DNA from: Tianweitania populi
Lineage (GTDB): Bacteria > Pseudomonadota > Alphaproteobacteria > Rhizobiales > Rhizobiaceae
Reading direction: 5' to 3'
DNA length: 64,000 nt
Assembly (NCBI RefSeq): GCF_014652875.1
Contig: NZ_BMZQ01000002.1
Span: 868,001-932,000 of the forward strand
The notes below the pieces were generated by a model. The model was not told the origin of the DNA. It ran no database searches and was given only the letters and a program-made list of their open reading frames with translations. Positions 47,168 through 57,509 of this stretch are shown here, in pieces (positions within the stretch are counted from its first letter, which is position 1; every line of letters starts with the position of its first letter). The translations under genes and the position numbers were made by a program.

Positions 47168-48784
47168 ATGGCCGTCCCCTCCAAGAACATTCCGGCACCT
47201 GACCGCGTTATCATCAAGCGCGCGCTGTTGTCCGTGTCCGACAAGGCCGGCGCGGTGGAGTTTGCCCGCGCGCTGCACGAAGCCGGCGTGACGCTCCTTT
47301 CGACAGGCGGCACCTCCAAGGCGATCGCCGAAGCCGGTTTGCCGGTGACGGACGTGTCGGATGTCACAGGCTTTCCCGAGATCATGGACGGCCGGGTGAA
47401 GACGCTGCATCCAAGCGTCCATGGCGCGCTCTTGTCGATCCGCGACGACGCCGAGCACAAGGCGGCAATGGTCGAGCACGGCATCGAGCCGATCGATCTG
47501 CTCGTGGTGAACCTTTATCCCTTCGAAAGCGTGCGCGCGTCGGGCGCGAATTACGCTTCGATCGTGGAGAATATCGACATTGGCGGACCGGCCATGCTGC
47601 GCGCGGCTGCCAAAAACCATGCTTATGTCAGCGTGGTCGTCGATCCCAGCGACTATCAGTCCGTGCTGGAAGAGATGAAGGCGGGCGAGGGCAGTGTCGG
47701 CTTGGCTTTCCGCCAGCGGCTCGCGGCCAAGGCCTATTCGCGCACGGCCGCTTACGATGCTGGCATTGCCTCGTGGTTTGCCGGTGCGGTTGAAGGCGTT
47801 TCGACCACCTATAACAGCCTTGGCGGTACGGTGGCAGGCGAGTTGCGCTATGGCGAAAACCCGCACCAGACGGCCGGCTTCTACAAGACGGGCGAGAACC
47901 GCCCCGGCGTTGCGACCGCGCGGCAGTTGCAGGGCAAGGTGCTGTCCTACAACAACATCAACGACACGGATGCGGCGTTCGAGCTGGTGGGCGAGTTCGA
48001 TCCGGCAAAGGGTGCTGCAGTCGCCATCATCAAGCATGCAAACCCCTGCGGCGTTGCAACCGGCGCCACGCTGGTCGATGCCTACAAGAAGGCTCTGGCC
48101 TGCGACCCCGTTTCGGCCTTCGGCGGCATCGTTGCGTTGAACGGCACGATCGACGCGGCGGTTGCGGAAGAGATCGTCAAAGTCTTCACCGAAGTAATCA
48201 TCGCGCCGGACGCCACGGATGAAGCGATCGCCATCATCGCCGCGAAGAAGAACCTGCGCTTGCTGGTGACCGGCGGCCTGCCGGATCCGCGTGCGCCGGG
48301 CATGGCCGTGAAGACGGTTGCCGGCGGCTTCCTTGCTCAATCGCGCGACAATGGCGTGGTGGATGATTTCGACCTGAAGACCGTGACCAAGCGCGCGCCG
48401 AGCGAGCAGGAGTTGGCCGATCTGCGCTTCGCCTTCCGGGTGGCCAAGCATGTGAAGTCGAACGCTATCGTTTACGTTAAGGATGGGGCGACGGTGGGCA
48501 TTGGCGCGGGCCAAATGAGCCGCGTGGACTCGTCGCGCATCGCCGCTTCCAAGGCGCAGGATGCAGCCAAGGCCGCCGGCTTGGATGTGTCGCTGGCCAA
48601 GGGCGCGGTTGTCGCGTCCGACGCCTTCTTCCCCTTTGCCGACGGTTTGCTGGCTGCGGTGGAAGCGGGTGCGACGGCCGTGATCCAGCCGGGCGGCTCC
48701 ATGCGCGATGACGAGGTGATTGCGGCTGCCGACGAGCATGGCCTGGCGATGGTGTTCACCGGCATGCGCCACTTCCGCCACTGA
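47168..48784 (+). CDS. purH: bifunctional AICAR transformylase/IMP cyclohydrolase
   Basis: A 538-residue enzyme for the last two steps of IMP synthesis. The N-terminal MGS-like cyclohydrolase domain (residues 1-160: [42 protein letters not shown]) is followed by the AICARFT domain with [11 protein letters not shown] and the C-terminal [11 protein letters not shown]. Length is normal. A 106-nt nested fold begins at its stop codon, and no other purine gene is adjacent. Confidence 0.97.
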   Translation: MAVPSKNIPAPDRVIIKRALLSVSDKAGAVEFARALHEAGVTLLSTGGTSKAIAEAGLPVTDVSDVTGFPEIMDGRVKTLHPSVHGALLSIRDDAEHKAAMVEHGIEPIDLLVVNLYPFESVRASGANYASIVENIDIGGPAMLRAAAKNHAYVSVVVDPSDYQSVLEEMKAGEGSVGLAFRQRLAAKAYSRTAAYDAGIASWFAGAVEGVSTTYNSLGGTVAGELRYGENPHQTAGFYKTGENRPGVATARQLQGKVLSYNNINDTDAAFELVGEFDPAKGAAVAIIKHANPCGVATGATLVDAYKKALACDPVSAFGGIVALNGTIDAAVAEEIVKVFTEVIIAPDATDEAIAIIAAKKNLRLLVTGGLPDPRAPGMAVKTVAGGFLAQSRDNGVVDDFDLKTVTKRAPSEQELADLRFAFRVAKHVKSNAIVYVKDGATVGIGAGQMSRVDSSRIAASKAQDAAKAAGLDVSLAKGAVVASDAFFPFADGLLAAVEAGATAVIQPGGSMRDDEVIAAADEHGLAMVFTGMRHFRH

Positions 48785-48889
48785 TCGCTGGGGTCTCTTC
48801 GCTCGCCTGCTTTGTTGCGAAAGCCTTGAAAGCCGAAAGGCTTCCATCGGTTTCGCGCCTCGCAGGCAAGCGAATATCCTCCCAGCGAT
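48784..48889. other. nested multi-helix structured element between purH and obgE
   Basis: Successive arms pair from outside in: ATCGCTGGG (48784-48792) with CCCAGCGAT (48881-48889); TTCGCT (48798-48803) with AGCGAA (48869-48874); GCCTGC-type (48805-48810) with GCAGGC (48862-48867); GCGAAA (48817-48822) with TTTCGC (48851-48856); and an inner AAGCC-GAAA-GGCTT hairpin (48830-48843). Such order over 106 nt is unlikely by chance. Both strands can fold. It could be a purH 3' UTR, an obgE leader element or a small RNA. Confidence 0.6.
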
Positions 48890-48962
48890 ACCAGCTCTTC
48901 GAAGCTGCTTTTCGTCGGCCTCTCGCGCTTTCGCGGCGTTTGCGCTACACGACGGCGCTTAA

Positions 48963-50020
<1,058 letters not shown>

Positions 50021-50021
<1 letters not shown>

Positions 50022-51190
50022 TGCAGCGCGAGCTGAGCTCTTACCGGCGCATCACCGTCAAGATCGGCTCGGCCTTGCTGGTGGATCGCGAAAGCGGTTT
50101 GAAGCGCCAATGGCTCGCCTCGCTAGCGCGCGACATCGGGACCCTACGGCAGGCGGGCGCAGATGTGCTTGTCGTATCGTCCGGCGCGATCGCGCTTGGC
50201 CGCACCATCCTGGGGTTAGGGCGCGGGCCGTTGAAGCTCGAAGAAAGCCAGGCGGCGGCGGCGGTCGGCCAGATCGCGCTGGCTGGCGCCTGGTCCGAGG
50301 AACTGGCTGGTGTCGGCCTGAAATCGGGTCAGGTGCTTGTGACGCTCGGCGATACCGAAGAACGCCGCCGCTACCTCAATGTGCGCGCTACGATCGGCAC
50401 GCTGTTGAAGCTTGGCGCCGTTCCCGTGATCAACGAGAACGACACGGTTGCGACCTCCGAAATCCGTTACGGCGACAATGACCGGCTGGCTGCGCGCGTC
50501 GGCACGATGATGAATTCCGACCTGCTGGTGCTCCTGTCCGATATCGACGGGCTTTACACCGCCCCTCCGCAGCGCGACCCGAATGCCGAGTTCGTGCCTT
50601 ACGTCGAGCGGATCACGGGTGAGATCGACGCCATGGCGGGTGCTGCGGCGTCCGAACTGTCGCGCGGCGGCATGCGCACCAAGCTCGATGCCGGCAAGAT
50701 CGCGACGGCGGCGGGTGCGGCGATGATCATCACGGCCGGTGACCGCCTGCATCCCCTGGCCGCCATCGACAAGGGCGAGCGTGCCACCTTCTTCAAGGCG
50801 TGGGACCATCCTGTGCGCGGTTATAAGAGCTGGATTGCCGGGCAGCTGGAGCCTGCAGGCCGGCTGACGGTGGACGGCGGTGCGGTCAACGCATTGCTTG
50901 CCGGCAAGTCGCTGCTGCCAGCCGGTGTGACCGGCGTCAGCGGCGTGTTCGAGCGCGGCGACACGATCGCGGTGCTTGGCCCTGACGGCGCGGAAATCGC
51001 GCGCGGGCTTGCGGCCTATGATTCCGGCGACGCTTTGCAGATTGCGGGCCTGAAAAGCACGGAGGTGGCTGATGTGCTGGGCTATGAAGCGCGCTCGGCC
51101 ATGGTGCATCGCGACGATCTCGTGATGACGAGGCAGGCCGCACGCAGCGACGCCATCGTGCAGGAAACAAGCCATGCTGAATCTGCTTGA
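50021..51190 (+). CDS. proB: glutamate 5-kinase with PUA domain
   Basis: A 389-residue enzyme for the first step of proline synthesis, phosphorylating L-glutamate. The kinase domain covers about 1-265 ([60 protein letters not shown]) and a PUA domain spans about 285-370. Feedback inhibition by proline is a family property. Starts on the last base of the obgE stop and overlaps proA by 17 nt. Confidence 0.96.
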
Positions 51191-52454
51191 AAAGACTGAA
51201 GTCACCGAGGTGATGGCCGAAATCGGCCGCAAGGCGCGCACCGCGACGAAGCCGCTGGCACTGGCTGCACCGGAAACGAAGGCCGCAGGGCTACAAGCGA
51301 TGGCCGCAGCGATCCGAACAGGCGCGCCGGCGATCCTCAACGCCAATGCGATCGATCTGGCCAACGGTCATACGGCTGGCTTGTCGGCGTCCTTCATGGA
51401 CCGGCTCCAGTTGAACGACGCACGTATCGAAGCCATGGCTGCGGGCATCGAGGCCATCGCCGATCTGCCTGATCCCGTCGGCTCGGTGATGGCTGCCTGG
51501 GAGCGGCCGAACGGGTTGAAGATCGAACGCGTGCGCACGCCGTTGGGCGTGATCGGCGTGATCTATGAGAGCCGGCCGAATGTGACGGCCGATGCCGGCG
51601 CGCTCTGCCTCAAGGCCGGCAATGCTGTGATCCTGCGCGGTGGCTCGGATTCGGCGCGCACGTCCGCCGCGATTCATGTCTGCCTGCAAAGCGGGCTGGA
51701 AGTGGCGGGTCTGCCGGCCGACGCAATCCAGCTGGTGCCAACCACCGATCGTGCTGCCGTCGGCGAGATGCTGGCCGGTTTGAACGGCGCCATCGACGTG
51801 ATCGTGCCACGCGGCGGCAAGAGCCTTGTTTCGCGCGTGCAGGCCGATGCGCGTGTGCCGGTCTTTGCCCATCTCGAAGGGCTTTGCCATGTCTATGTCG
51901 ACCGTTCGGCTGAACTCGACATGGCGGTGAGCCTCATCGTCAACGCCAAGATGCGGCGTACCGGCATCTGCGGCGCGGCCGAAACGCTGCTGGTGGACCG
52001 TGCGGCGGCCAACACGCATCTCCTGCAGATGCTTGAAGCGCTAAGCGCAGCCGGCTGCGAGATTCGTGGCGACAGTGATGTCTTGGAACGTTTTCCTGCC
52101 GCCAAGCCGGCGAAGGATGACGACTGGCGCACCGAATATCTCGACGCGATCCTCTCCGTGCGCTTGGTCGACGGCATCGAGGGTGCGATTGCCCATATCG
52201 ATACTTATTCCTCGCACCACACCGAAGCGGTGATTGCAGACGATGCAACCGTGGTCGCGCGCTTCTTCAACGAGATCGACTCGGCAATCCTGTTGCACAA
52301 TGCCTCGACCCAGTTCGCCGATGGTGGTGAGTTCGGCTTTGGCGGCGAGATCGGCATTGCCACCGGCAAGATGCACGCGCGCGGCCCGGTGGGCGTCGAG
52401 CAACTGACTTCGTTCAACTACCGCGTTCATGGCTCTGGCCAGGTTCGGCCTTAA
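51174..52454 (+). CDS. proA: gamma-glutamyl phosphate reductase
   Basis: A 426-residue NADPH-dependent enzyme for the second step of proline synthesis. It belongs to the aldehyde dehydrogenase fold, with [38 protein letters not shown], the nucleophile in [13 protein letters not shown], and the C-terminal [18 protein letters not shown]. It overlaps proB by 17 nt, so kinase and reductase, which channel an unstable acyl phosphate, are translated together. Confidence 0.96.
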   Translation: MLNLLEKTEVTEVMAEIGRKARTATKPLALAAPETKAAGLQAMAAAIRTGAPAILNANAIDLANGHTAGLSASFMDRLQLNDARIEAMAAGIEAIADLPDPVGSVMAAWERPNGLKIERVRTPLGVIGVIYESRPNVTADAGALCLKAGNAVILRGGSDSARTSAAIHVCLQSGLEVAGLPADAIQLVPTTDRAAVGEMLAGLNGAIDVIVPRGGKSLVSRVQADARVPVFAHLEGLCHVYVDRSAELDMAVSLIVNAKMRRTGICGAAETLLVDRAAANTHLLQMLEALSAAGCEIRGDSDVLERFPAAKPAKDDDWRTEYLDAILSVRLVDGIEGAIAHIDTYSSHHTEAVIADDATVVARFFNEIDSAILLHNASTQFADGGEFGFGGEIGIATGKMHARGPVGVEQLTSFNYRVHGSGQVRP

Positions 52455-52479
52455 AGCGATTAGCGGAGGAGGCGTGACC

Positions 52480-52914
52480 ATGGAAGCATCCTCATCGACG
52501 GCGCGCACTGCAACGGTTGAACTGCGCAACATCGAAGGCACGCAGGCAGCACTTGGCTGGGCTGGCGGCCACACGCTTGTGGTCGATCGCCCGGATGGCA
52601 TGGCGGGCGGAATGGGTCTGGGCTTCAATGGCGCGCAGATGTTGGCGCTGTCGCTCGGCGGCTGCTTTTGCAACGATCTGCGATATACGGCCGAAAAGAT
52701 GGGCGTGCAGCTTGGACCCGTGGCGGTTACCGTGACGCTCACCCTGGACGGCGACCCTTTGCTGGCACAGTCGGCCGCGATGCAGGTCGATTGCACGCTC
52801 ATCGACGGTTCGGATGCGGGCGCCGTGATCGAAGCGGCGAAAGCGAGTTGCATGGTCAGCAATTCGCTGCGCAAGGGATTTCCCGTCTCGATCAGCGAAG
52901 CCGCTCGTGCCTGA
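52480..52914 (+). CDS. OsmC/Ohr-family protein
   Basis: A 144-residue OsmC-fold protein. The two peroxidatic cysteines lie in SLGGCFCNDLRYTAEKMGV and KASCMVSNSLRKG, spaced as in OsmC rather than Ohr. The first site carries an additional Cys (C-F-C). Members reduce organic hydroperoxides or act as thiol-reactive carriers. ATG 52480 follows GGAGGAGG by 8 nt. It sits between proA and nadD, which are often adjacent in related genomes, and its end overlaps nadD by 8 nt. Confidence 0.85.
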   Translation: MEASSSTARTATVELRNIEGTQAALGWAGGHTLVVDRPDGMAGGMGLGFNGAQMLALSLGGCFCNDLRYTAEKMGVQLGPVAVTVTLTLDGDPLLAQSAAMQVDCTLIDGSDAGAVIEAAKASCMVSNSLRKGFPVSISEAARA

Positions 52915-53551
52915 ACAGGGTCGACCTGCGGATGTTCCGCACCAGTATCTGCGCATGCCCTATGTCGAAAAGGGCATGGCAGTCGGCCTGTTTGGCGGGT
53001 CGTTCAATCCACCGCATGCGGGGCACGCGCTTGTGGCCGAGATCGCGTTGCGCAAGCTGCGGCTCGATCAGCTGTGGTGGATGGTAACGCCGGGCAATCC
53101 GCTTAAGAGTACGCGCGAGCTGGCGCCCTTGGCCGAGCGCATCCGCCTGTCCGTGAAGCTGGCGGAGGATCCACGCATCAAAGTGACGGCATTCGAGGCG
53201 GCCGCCAATGTGCGTTACACCGCCGACACATTGGCCCTGGTCAAGGCACGCAATCCCGGCGTGCATTTTGTTTGGATCATGGGCGCCGACAGTCTGGCGA
53301 GCTTCCATCGCTGGGAACGCTGGCGGGCGATTGCCATGACCTTCCCGATCGCCGTGATCGACCGGCCGGGCGCGACCCTGTCCTTCCTGTCTTCGGTGAT
53401 GGCCAAAACCTTTGCTCATGCCCGCGAAGACGAAACGGATTCGGAAGTTCTGGCCAGTCGGCGGGCGCCGGCCTGGACCTTTTTGCATGGTCCGCGCTCG
53501 ACCTTGAGCTCGACGGCGCTGCGGGCACAAGCCAAAGGCACGAAGACCTGA
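52907..53551 (+). CDS. nadD: nicotinate-mononucleotide adenylyltransferase
   Basis: A 214-residue nucleotidyltransferase making nicotinic acid adenine dinucleotide in NAD synthesis. The HxGH-type site is GLFGGSFNPPHAGHALVAE, with WIMGADSLASFHRW and the C-terminal STLSSTALR (ISSTxxR-like) motif. GTG 52907 gives an 8-nt overlap with the OsmC gene. ATG 52955 and ATG 52976 are possible shorter starts, since the conserved domain begins at the latter. Confidence 0.94.
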   Translation: MPEQGRPADVPHQYLRMPYVEKGMAVGLFGGSFNPPHAGHALVAEIALRKLRLDQLWWMVTPGNPLKSTRELAPLAERIRLSVKLAEDPRIKVTAFEAAANVRYTADTLALVKARNPGVHFVWIMGADSLASFHRWERWRAIAMTFPIAVIDRPGATLSFLSSVMAKTFAHAREDETDSEVLASRRAPAWTFLHGPRSTLSSTALRAQAKGTKT

Positions 53552-53651
53552 TACACTGTCCAGCCATTGTTATTGAAACCGTCACCGAACTGCGCCTATC
53601 TATAGGGTGCGCCAAGGGTGGCGCATCGTTGTTCCTTAGAAAGGGAAGACA

Positions 53652-54062
53652 CTGAGAACAGAACTGCGGAAGGAGGCGGAAACACCGCTTTCGCCGGTCG
53701 AGATCGGCGCCCAAGCGCCTGCGACCTCCCAACTCGAAACCGTTCTTGCCAGTCTCGACGACTCCAAGGCGGAAAACATCGTGGCCATCGACATCCGGAA
53801 GAAATCGAGCCTCGGCGACCATATGGTCGTGGCGAGCGGTCGGTCGCACCGTCATGTCGCGGCTGTGTCCGAACACCTCATGAAGGCGCTGAAGGACAGC
53901 GGCGTGAACAATGCGCGCGTCGAAGGCCTGCCAAGTGCCGACTGGGTGCTGATCGATACGGGTGACATCATCATCCACGTCTTCCGGCCCGAGGTGCGCG
54001 AGTTCTACAACCTCGAAAAGATGTGGCAGACGCCTGATCTCGACGATGGGACCAAGCACTGA
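53652..54062 (+). CDS. rsfS: ribosomal silencing factor RsfS, start probably CTG
   Basis: RsfS binds uL14 and blocks 70S assembly during starvation. The family core DIRKKSSLGDHMVVASGRS, VEGLPSADWVLIDTGDIIIHVF and FRPEVREFYNLEKMW is complete. The GTG at 53781 would cut off the conserved lead-in ETVLASLDDSKAENIV, while upstream the frame is open to a stop at 53637 with no ATG, GTG or TTG. CTG 53652, with AAAGGGA 5 nt upstream, gives 136 residues and a normal N-terminal extension. A frameshift is less likely because the extension encodes family-like sequence throughout. It precedes rlmH by 21 nt. Confidence 0.85.
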   Translation: MRTELRKEAETPLSPVEIGAQAPATSQLETVLASLDDSKAENIVAIDIRKKSSLGDHMVVASGRSHRHVAAVSEHLMKALKDSGVNNARVEGLPSADWVLIDTGDIIIHVFRPEVREFYNLEKMWQTPDLDDGTKH

Positions 54063-54083
54063 CACGGGCATTCTGAGGTTTCA

Positions 54084-54563
54084 ATGCGGATCGGCATCAA
54101 TGCCGTCGGTCGGATGAAGGCCGGGCCAGAGCGGGAGCTTGCCGATCGCTACCTTGACCGCTTCGCCAAAGCGGGGCCGCCGCTCGGCTTGGAATTTGCC
54201 GGAGTGGCGGAAAGCGCGGAAAGCCGATTGGGCACGGCGGCCGAGCGGATGCGCGAAGAAGCGGCCCGGCTCGACGCTGCTCTTGGCGCCGGCGGGCTGA
54301 TCCTGCTCGACGAGCGCGGCAAGAACCTTGCATCGCCGGCCTTTGCGCAACTGATTGCCGACCACCGCGATCGCGGTTTGCGGCAGCTCACTTTCGCCAT
54401 TGGCGGGCCGGACGGCCATGCCGCCACCTTGCGGGATCAGGCAACCGCGCTGATCTCCTTCGGCGCGGCGACTTGGCCGCATCAGATGGTGCGCGTCATG
54501 CTAGGCGAACAGCTTTACCGCGCCGCTACCATCCTGTCCGGTCACCCCTATCATCGCGTTTGA
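54084..54563 (+). CDS. rlmH: 23S rRNA pseudouridine1915 N3-methyltransferase RlmH
   Basis: A 159-residue SPOUT-class methyltransferase acting on helix 69 of assembled ribosomes. The knot region shows LILLDERGKNLASPAFAQLI, FAIGGPDGH and the C-terminal WPHQMVRVMLGEQLYRAATILSGHPYHR, all typical. It follows rsfS, the usual partner. About 156 nt then separate it from the EnvC-type gene; I see no terminator or other gene there. Confidence 0.95.
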   Translation: MRIGINAVGRMKAGPERELADRYLDRFAKAGPPLGLEFAGVAESAESRLGTAAERMREEAARLDAALGAGGLILLDERGKNLASPAFAQLIADHRDRGLRQLTFAIGGPDGHAATLRDQATALISFGAATWPHQMVRVMLGEQLYRAATILSGHPYHRV

Positions 54564-54719
54564 ACGCTGCCTTCTTGAAGGCCCCGCGTAAGCTCGCCTT
54601 GAGAAAGTGCGATTCGCTTGGGAAGAACGGCGTTGCAGCCGGGCCGATGGTTGATGCTTCCTTTACGAAGCCGACCTACGATCCGCGCGTTAGCCGATCC
54701 GGGCGAGGGATGAAGCGGT

Positions 54720-56090
54720 ATGGGTTCAGGCAAGGCATCGGCAGCATGGGGGAAGGGCGGTCTTTTGATCGCGCTTGGCCTGCTGCTGGCCTCTGCCGCG
54801 CCTCTCCATGCGCAAGAAGACGAAGCTGCTTCCACCGAGCAGACGCAGCCTGACGATCCGGTTGCGGCGATCGAAGCGCGACGGGCGCGAACACAAGCCG
54901 ACTACGAACGCGCGCTGGACGACATCAAGCTGTCGGAAGAACGGATGGCCTCCATTTCGGCAGGCATAGCGACGCTGAAGAAAGACAGCGCTTCGGTGAC
55001 GGCGGCGCTGATCCAGGCTGCGAAAACTGAAAAGAAGCTCGCCGAAGACGTCGAGGAAATCAGCGGCCGGCTGGTCGGCCTGCGTGGCGAGGAAGACGGC
55101 ATCAAGGCCTCGCTGGAAGGCCGTCGCGCCGTGCTGGCGGAAGTGCTGGCGGCGTTGCAGCGCATGGGGCTCAACCCCCCGCCGGCCATTCTGGTGAAGC
55201 CGGAAGACGCGCTTTCGTCCGTTCGCAGCGCCATTCTGCTGGGTGCTGTGGTGCCGGAACTGCGCCAGGAGACCGAAACGCTGCTGGCGGATCTCCGGGA
55301 ACTGTCGCGGGTGGCAGCCTCGATCGAAGCCGAGCGCGGTCGCTTGAATGCCACGGCGGAAGAGCAGGTGGCGGAAAAGCAGCGGCTCAGCATGCTGCTG
55401 GAAGAAAAGCAGCGGCTGCAGACCCAGTCCGAAGCCGTTTATGCTGCCGAGCAGAAGCGGTCCGAACAGCTCGCAGCGTCCGCATCCTCTTTCCAGGAGC
55501 TGATAGCAAACCTTGAAAAGGAAGGGCAGTCCGCCCGTGCCGCGGCGGAAGCGGCAGCCAAAGCGGAGGTCGAGCGGCTGGCGCGCGAAGAAGCGGAGCT
55601 CAACAAGCCCATTCCCGAGGCCTATCGCCTGTCGATGATTCCGTTTGCGGCCTTGAAAGGACAGATGAGCCTCCCAGCTACTGGGCGACGCACCGCGCGT
55701 TTCGGCGAAGCCGACAATAACGGCGGCGTGAGAATGGGAGACACCATTACAACACAATCCGGGGCAATTGTTACCGCACCGGCAGGGGGGAGCGTCTTGT
55801 ATGCGGGACCCTTCCGGTCATACGGTCAACTCTTGATCCTCAACGCTGGCGACGGCTATCATGTCGTGCTGGCGGGAATGGGCAGAATCAGCGTGACGCT
55901 TGGCCAGGCCGTTTTGGCGGGTGAGCCGATCGGAGCAATGGGTGAAACGAGGGTCGCTGGCCCCGTTCCACTGAAGGACGGCAGCACCGGACCTGACCTT
56001 TATGTCGAGTTCCGGAAAGATGGAAAACCCGTGGACCCGACACCCTGGTGGTCGGAGCGGATCGCTGGAAGGACTGCAAATGATTCGTAA
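54720..56090 (+). CDS. envC: murein hydrolase activator EnvC-type protein
   Basis: A 456-residue exported protein. It has a signal peptide or anchor at residues about 12-32, a long coiled coil (about 45-270, rich in Glu/Ala/Leu/Arg), and a C-terminal LytM/M23 domain (about 325-445). The LytM domain appears degenerate: RMGDT stands where active enzymes have the first His, and YHVVLAGM replaces H-x-H. That is the mark of EnvC/NlpD-like activators that regulate amidases in daughter-cell separation rather than cut peptidoglycan themselves. Its stop overlaps the CtpA gene by 11 nt. Confidence 0.88.
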   Translation: MGSGKASAAWGKGGLLIALGLLLASAAPLHAQEDEAASTEQTQPDDPVAAIEARRARTQADYERALDDIKLSEERMASISAGIATLKKDSASVTAALIQAAKTEKKLAEDVEEISGRLVGLRGEEDGIKASLEGRRAVLAEVLAALQRMGLNPPPAILVKPEDALSSVRSAILLGAVVPELRQETETLLADLRELSRVAASIEAERGRLNATAEEQVAEKQRLSMLLEEKQRLQTQSEAVYAAEQKRSEQLAASASSFQELIANLEKEGQSARAAAEAAAKAEVERLAREEAELNKPIPEAYRLSMIPFAALKGQMSLPATGRRTARFGEADNNGGVRMGDTITTQSGAIVTAPAGGSVLYAGPFRSYGQLLILNAGDGYHVVLAGMGRISVTLGQAVLAGEPIGAMGETRVAGPVPLKDGSTGPDLYVEFRKDGKPVDPTPWWSERIAGRTANDS

Positions 56091-57405
56091 GCTGTCGCTG
56101 TTGTTTGCCGGCGCCTTGATGGGCGCTTCGGCGATGAGCGTGGTCTACGGTGCGCCCGGCTCGACAGCGAATGCCGCGGGTTCCGAAACCTATCGCCAGC
56201 TGGCGATCTTCGGTGACATCTTCGAGCGCGTGCGCGCGCAGTATGTGACACCGCCGGACGACAAGTCGCTGGTCGAGAATGCCATCAACGGCATGCTCAC
56301 CTCGCTCGATCCGCATTCCTCCTACCTCAACCAAGAGGCAGCCAAGGATATGCGCGTCCAGACGAAGGGCGAGTTCGGCGGCCTTGGCATTGAAGTCACG
56401 ATGGAAAACGACCTGATCAAGGTCATCACCCCAATGGATGAAACGCCCGCTGCCAAGGCTGGCGTTCTGGCGGGCGACCTAATTGCCGAGATCGATGGCC
56501 AGGAGGTGCGTGGCCTGTCGCTCAACGACGCCGTCGAAAAGATGCGCGGTCTGGTGAATACGCCGATAGAACTGACGCTGATCCGCGATGGCGCGGACAA
56601 GCCGATCAAGCTTACCGTTATTCGCGACGTCATCAAGGTGAAGGCCGTGCGCGCTCGCGTCGAGGGCGATGTCGGCTATCTCAAGATCAACTCCTTCACC
56701 GAAAAGACGTTTGACGATCTGCAGGCAGGCATCAACACCATCCGCAAGCAGCTGCCGGATGACAAGCTGAAGGGCTATGTGATCGATCTGCGCTTGAACC
56801 CGGGCGGTCTGCTCGACCAGGCCGTGAGCGTATCGGACGCCTTTATCGACCGTGGTGAGATCGTTTCGACCCGTGGCCGCGATCCGCAGGACATTTCGCG
56901 CTTCGATGCGCGTCCGGGCGATCTGGTCAACGGCAAGCCGCTCATCGTTCTGGTGAATGGCGGTTCGGCGAGTGCCTCGGAGATCGTTGCCGGTGCCTTG
57001 CAGGATCACCGTCGCGCCACCGTGCTCGGCACCCAGTCCTTCGGCAAGGGTTCGGTGCAGACCATCATCCCGCTGGCCGAAAACGGTGCTTTGCGCCTGA
57101 CGACGGCGCTTTACTACACGCCAGCCGGCAAATCGATCCAGGGCAAGGGCATTACGCCTGACGTCAAGGTCGACCAGCCGCTGCCGGAAGAGTTCAAGGG
57201 CCGCGACAGCAGCCGTGGTGAGTCCGCTCTGCGCGGTCACATCAAGGGCGTGGAAGAAAGCGACGAGGGTTCGGGTTCGGCATCCTATGTGCCGCCGGAA
57301 GCCAAGGACGACATCCAGCTGCAATACGCACTGGACCTGATCCGCGGCGCGAAGACCGATGCCGCCTTCCCGCCGAACCCCGACAAGGCGGTGATGAACC
57401 AGTAA
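56080..57405 (+). CDS. ctpA: C-terminal processing peptidase CtpA (S41A)
   Basis: A 441-residue periplasmic serine protease with an N-terminal signal peptide, a PDZ domain (residues about 85-165: GEFGGLGIEVTMENDLIKVI) and the S41 catalytic core. The serine is in NGGSASASEIVAGAL and the lysine in GTQSFGKGSVQT, forming the Ser-Lys dyad. ATG 56080 with GGAAGGA upstream overlaps envC. A Ser/Gly-rich stretch precedes the C-terminus. It probably trims envelope proteins or peptidoglycan hydrolases, consistent with the envC neighbour. Confidence 0.94.
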   Translation: MIRKLSLLFAGALMGASAMSVVYGAPGSTANAAGSETYRQLAIFGDIFERVRAQYVTPPDDKSLVENAINGMLTSLDPHSSYLNQEAAKDMRVQTKGEFGGLGIEVTMENDLIKVITPMDETPAAKAGVLAGDLIAEIDGQEVRGLSLNDAVEKMRGLVNTPIELTLIRDGADKPIKLTVIRDVIKVKAVRARVEGDVGYLKINSFTEKTFDDLQAGINTIRKQLPDDKLKGYVIDLRLNPGGLLDQAVSVSDAFIDRGEIVSTRGRDPQDISRFDARPGDLVNGKPLIVLVNGGSASASEIVAGALQDHRRATVLGTQSFGKGSVQTIIPLAENGALRLTTALYYTPAGKSIQGKGITPDVKVDQPLPEEFKGRDSSRGESALRGHIKGVEESDEGSGSASYVPPEAKDDIQLQYALDLIRGAKTDAAFPPNPDKAVMNQ

Positions 57406-57430
57406 GCGCATCGCGCTAATAGAAGTTATC

Positions 57431-57465
57431 ATGTCCGGCGGAGGAACCCCTTCGCCGGACATTTG
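57431..57465 (+). terminator. hairpin after ctpA
   Basis: ATGTCCGGCG (57431-57440) and CGCCGGACAT (57453-57462) form a perfect 10-bp stem with a 12-nt loop, followed by TTGATT. The T tail is weak; partial termination or 3'-end protection before the deacetylase gene is likely. Confidence 0.6.
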
Positions 57466-57509
57466 ATTCCGGGATGATGCAAAAGCAGGTCTGAGGTCGA
57501 TCGGGTCAC

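Noticed and set aside
47033-48847. 604-codon open frame on the minus strand opposite purH
   Set aside because: It lies antisense to a certain enzyme gene; its composition (His, Arg, Gln, Ala) is that of a reverse-frame artefact.
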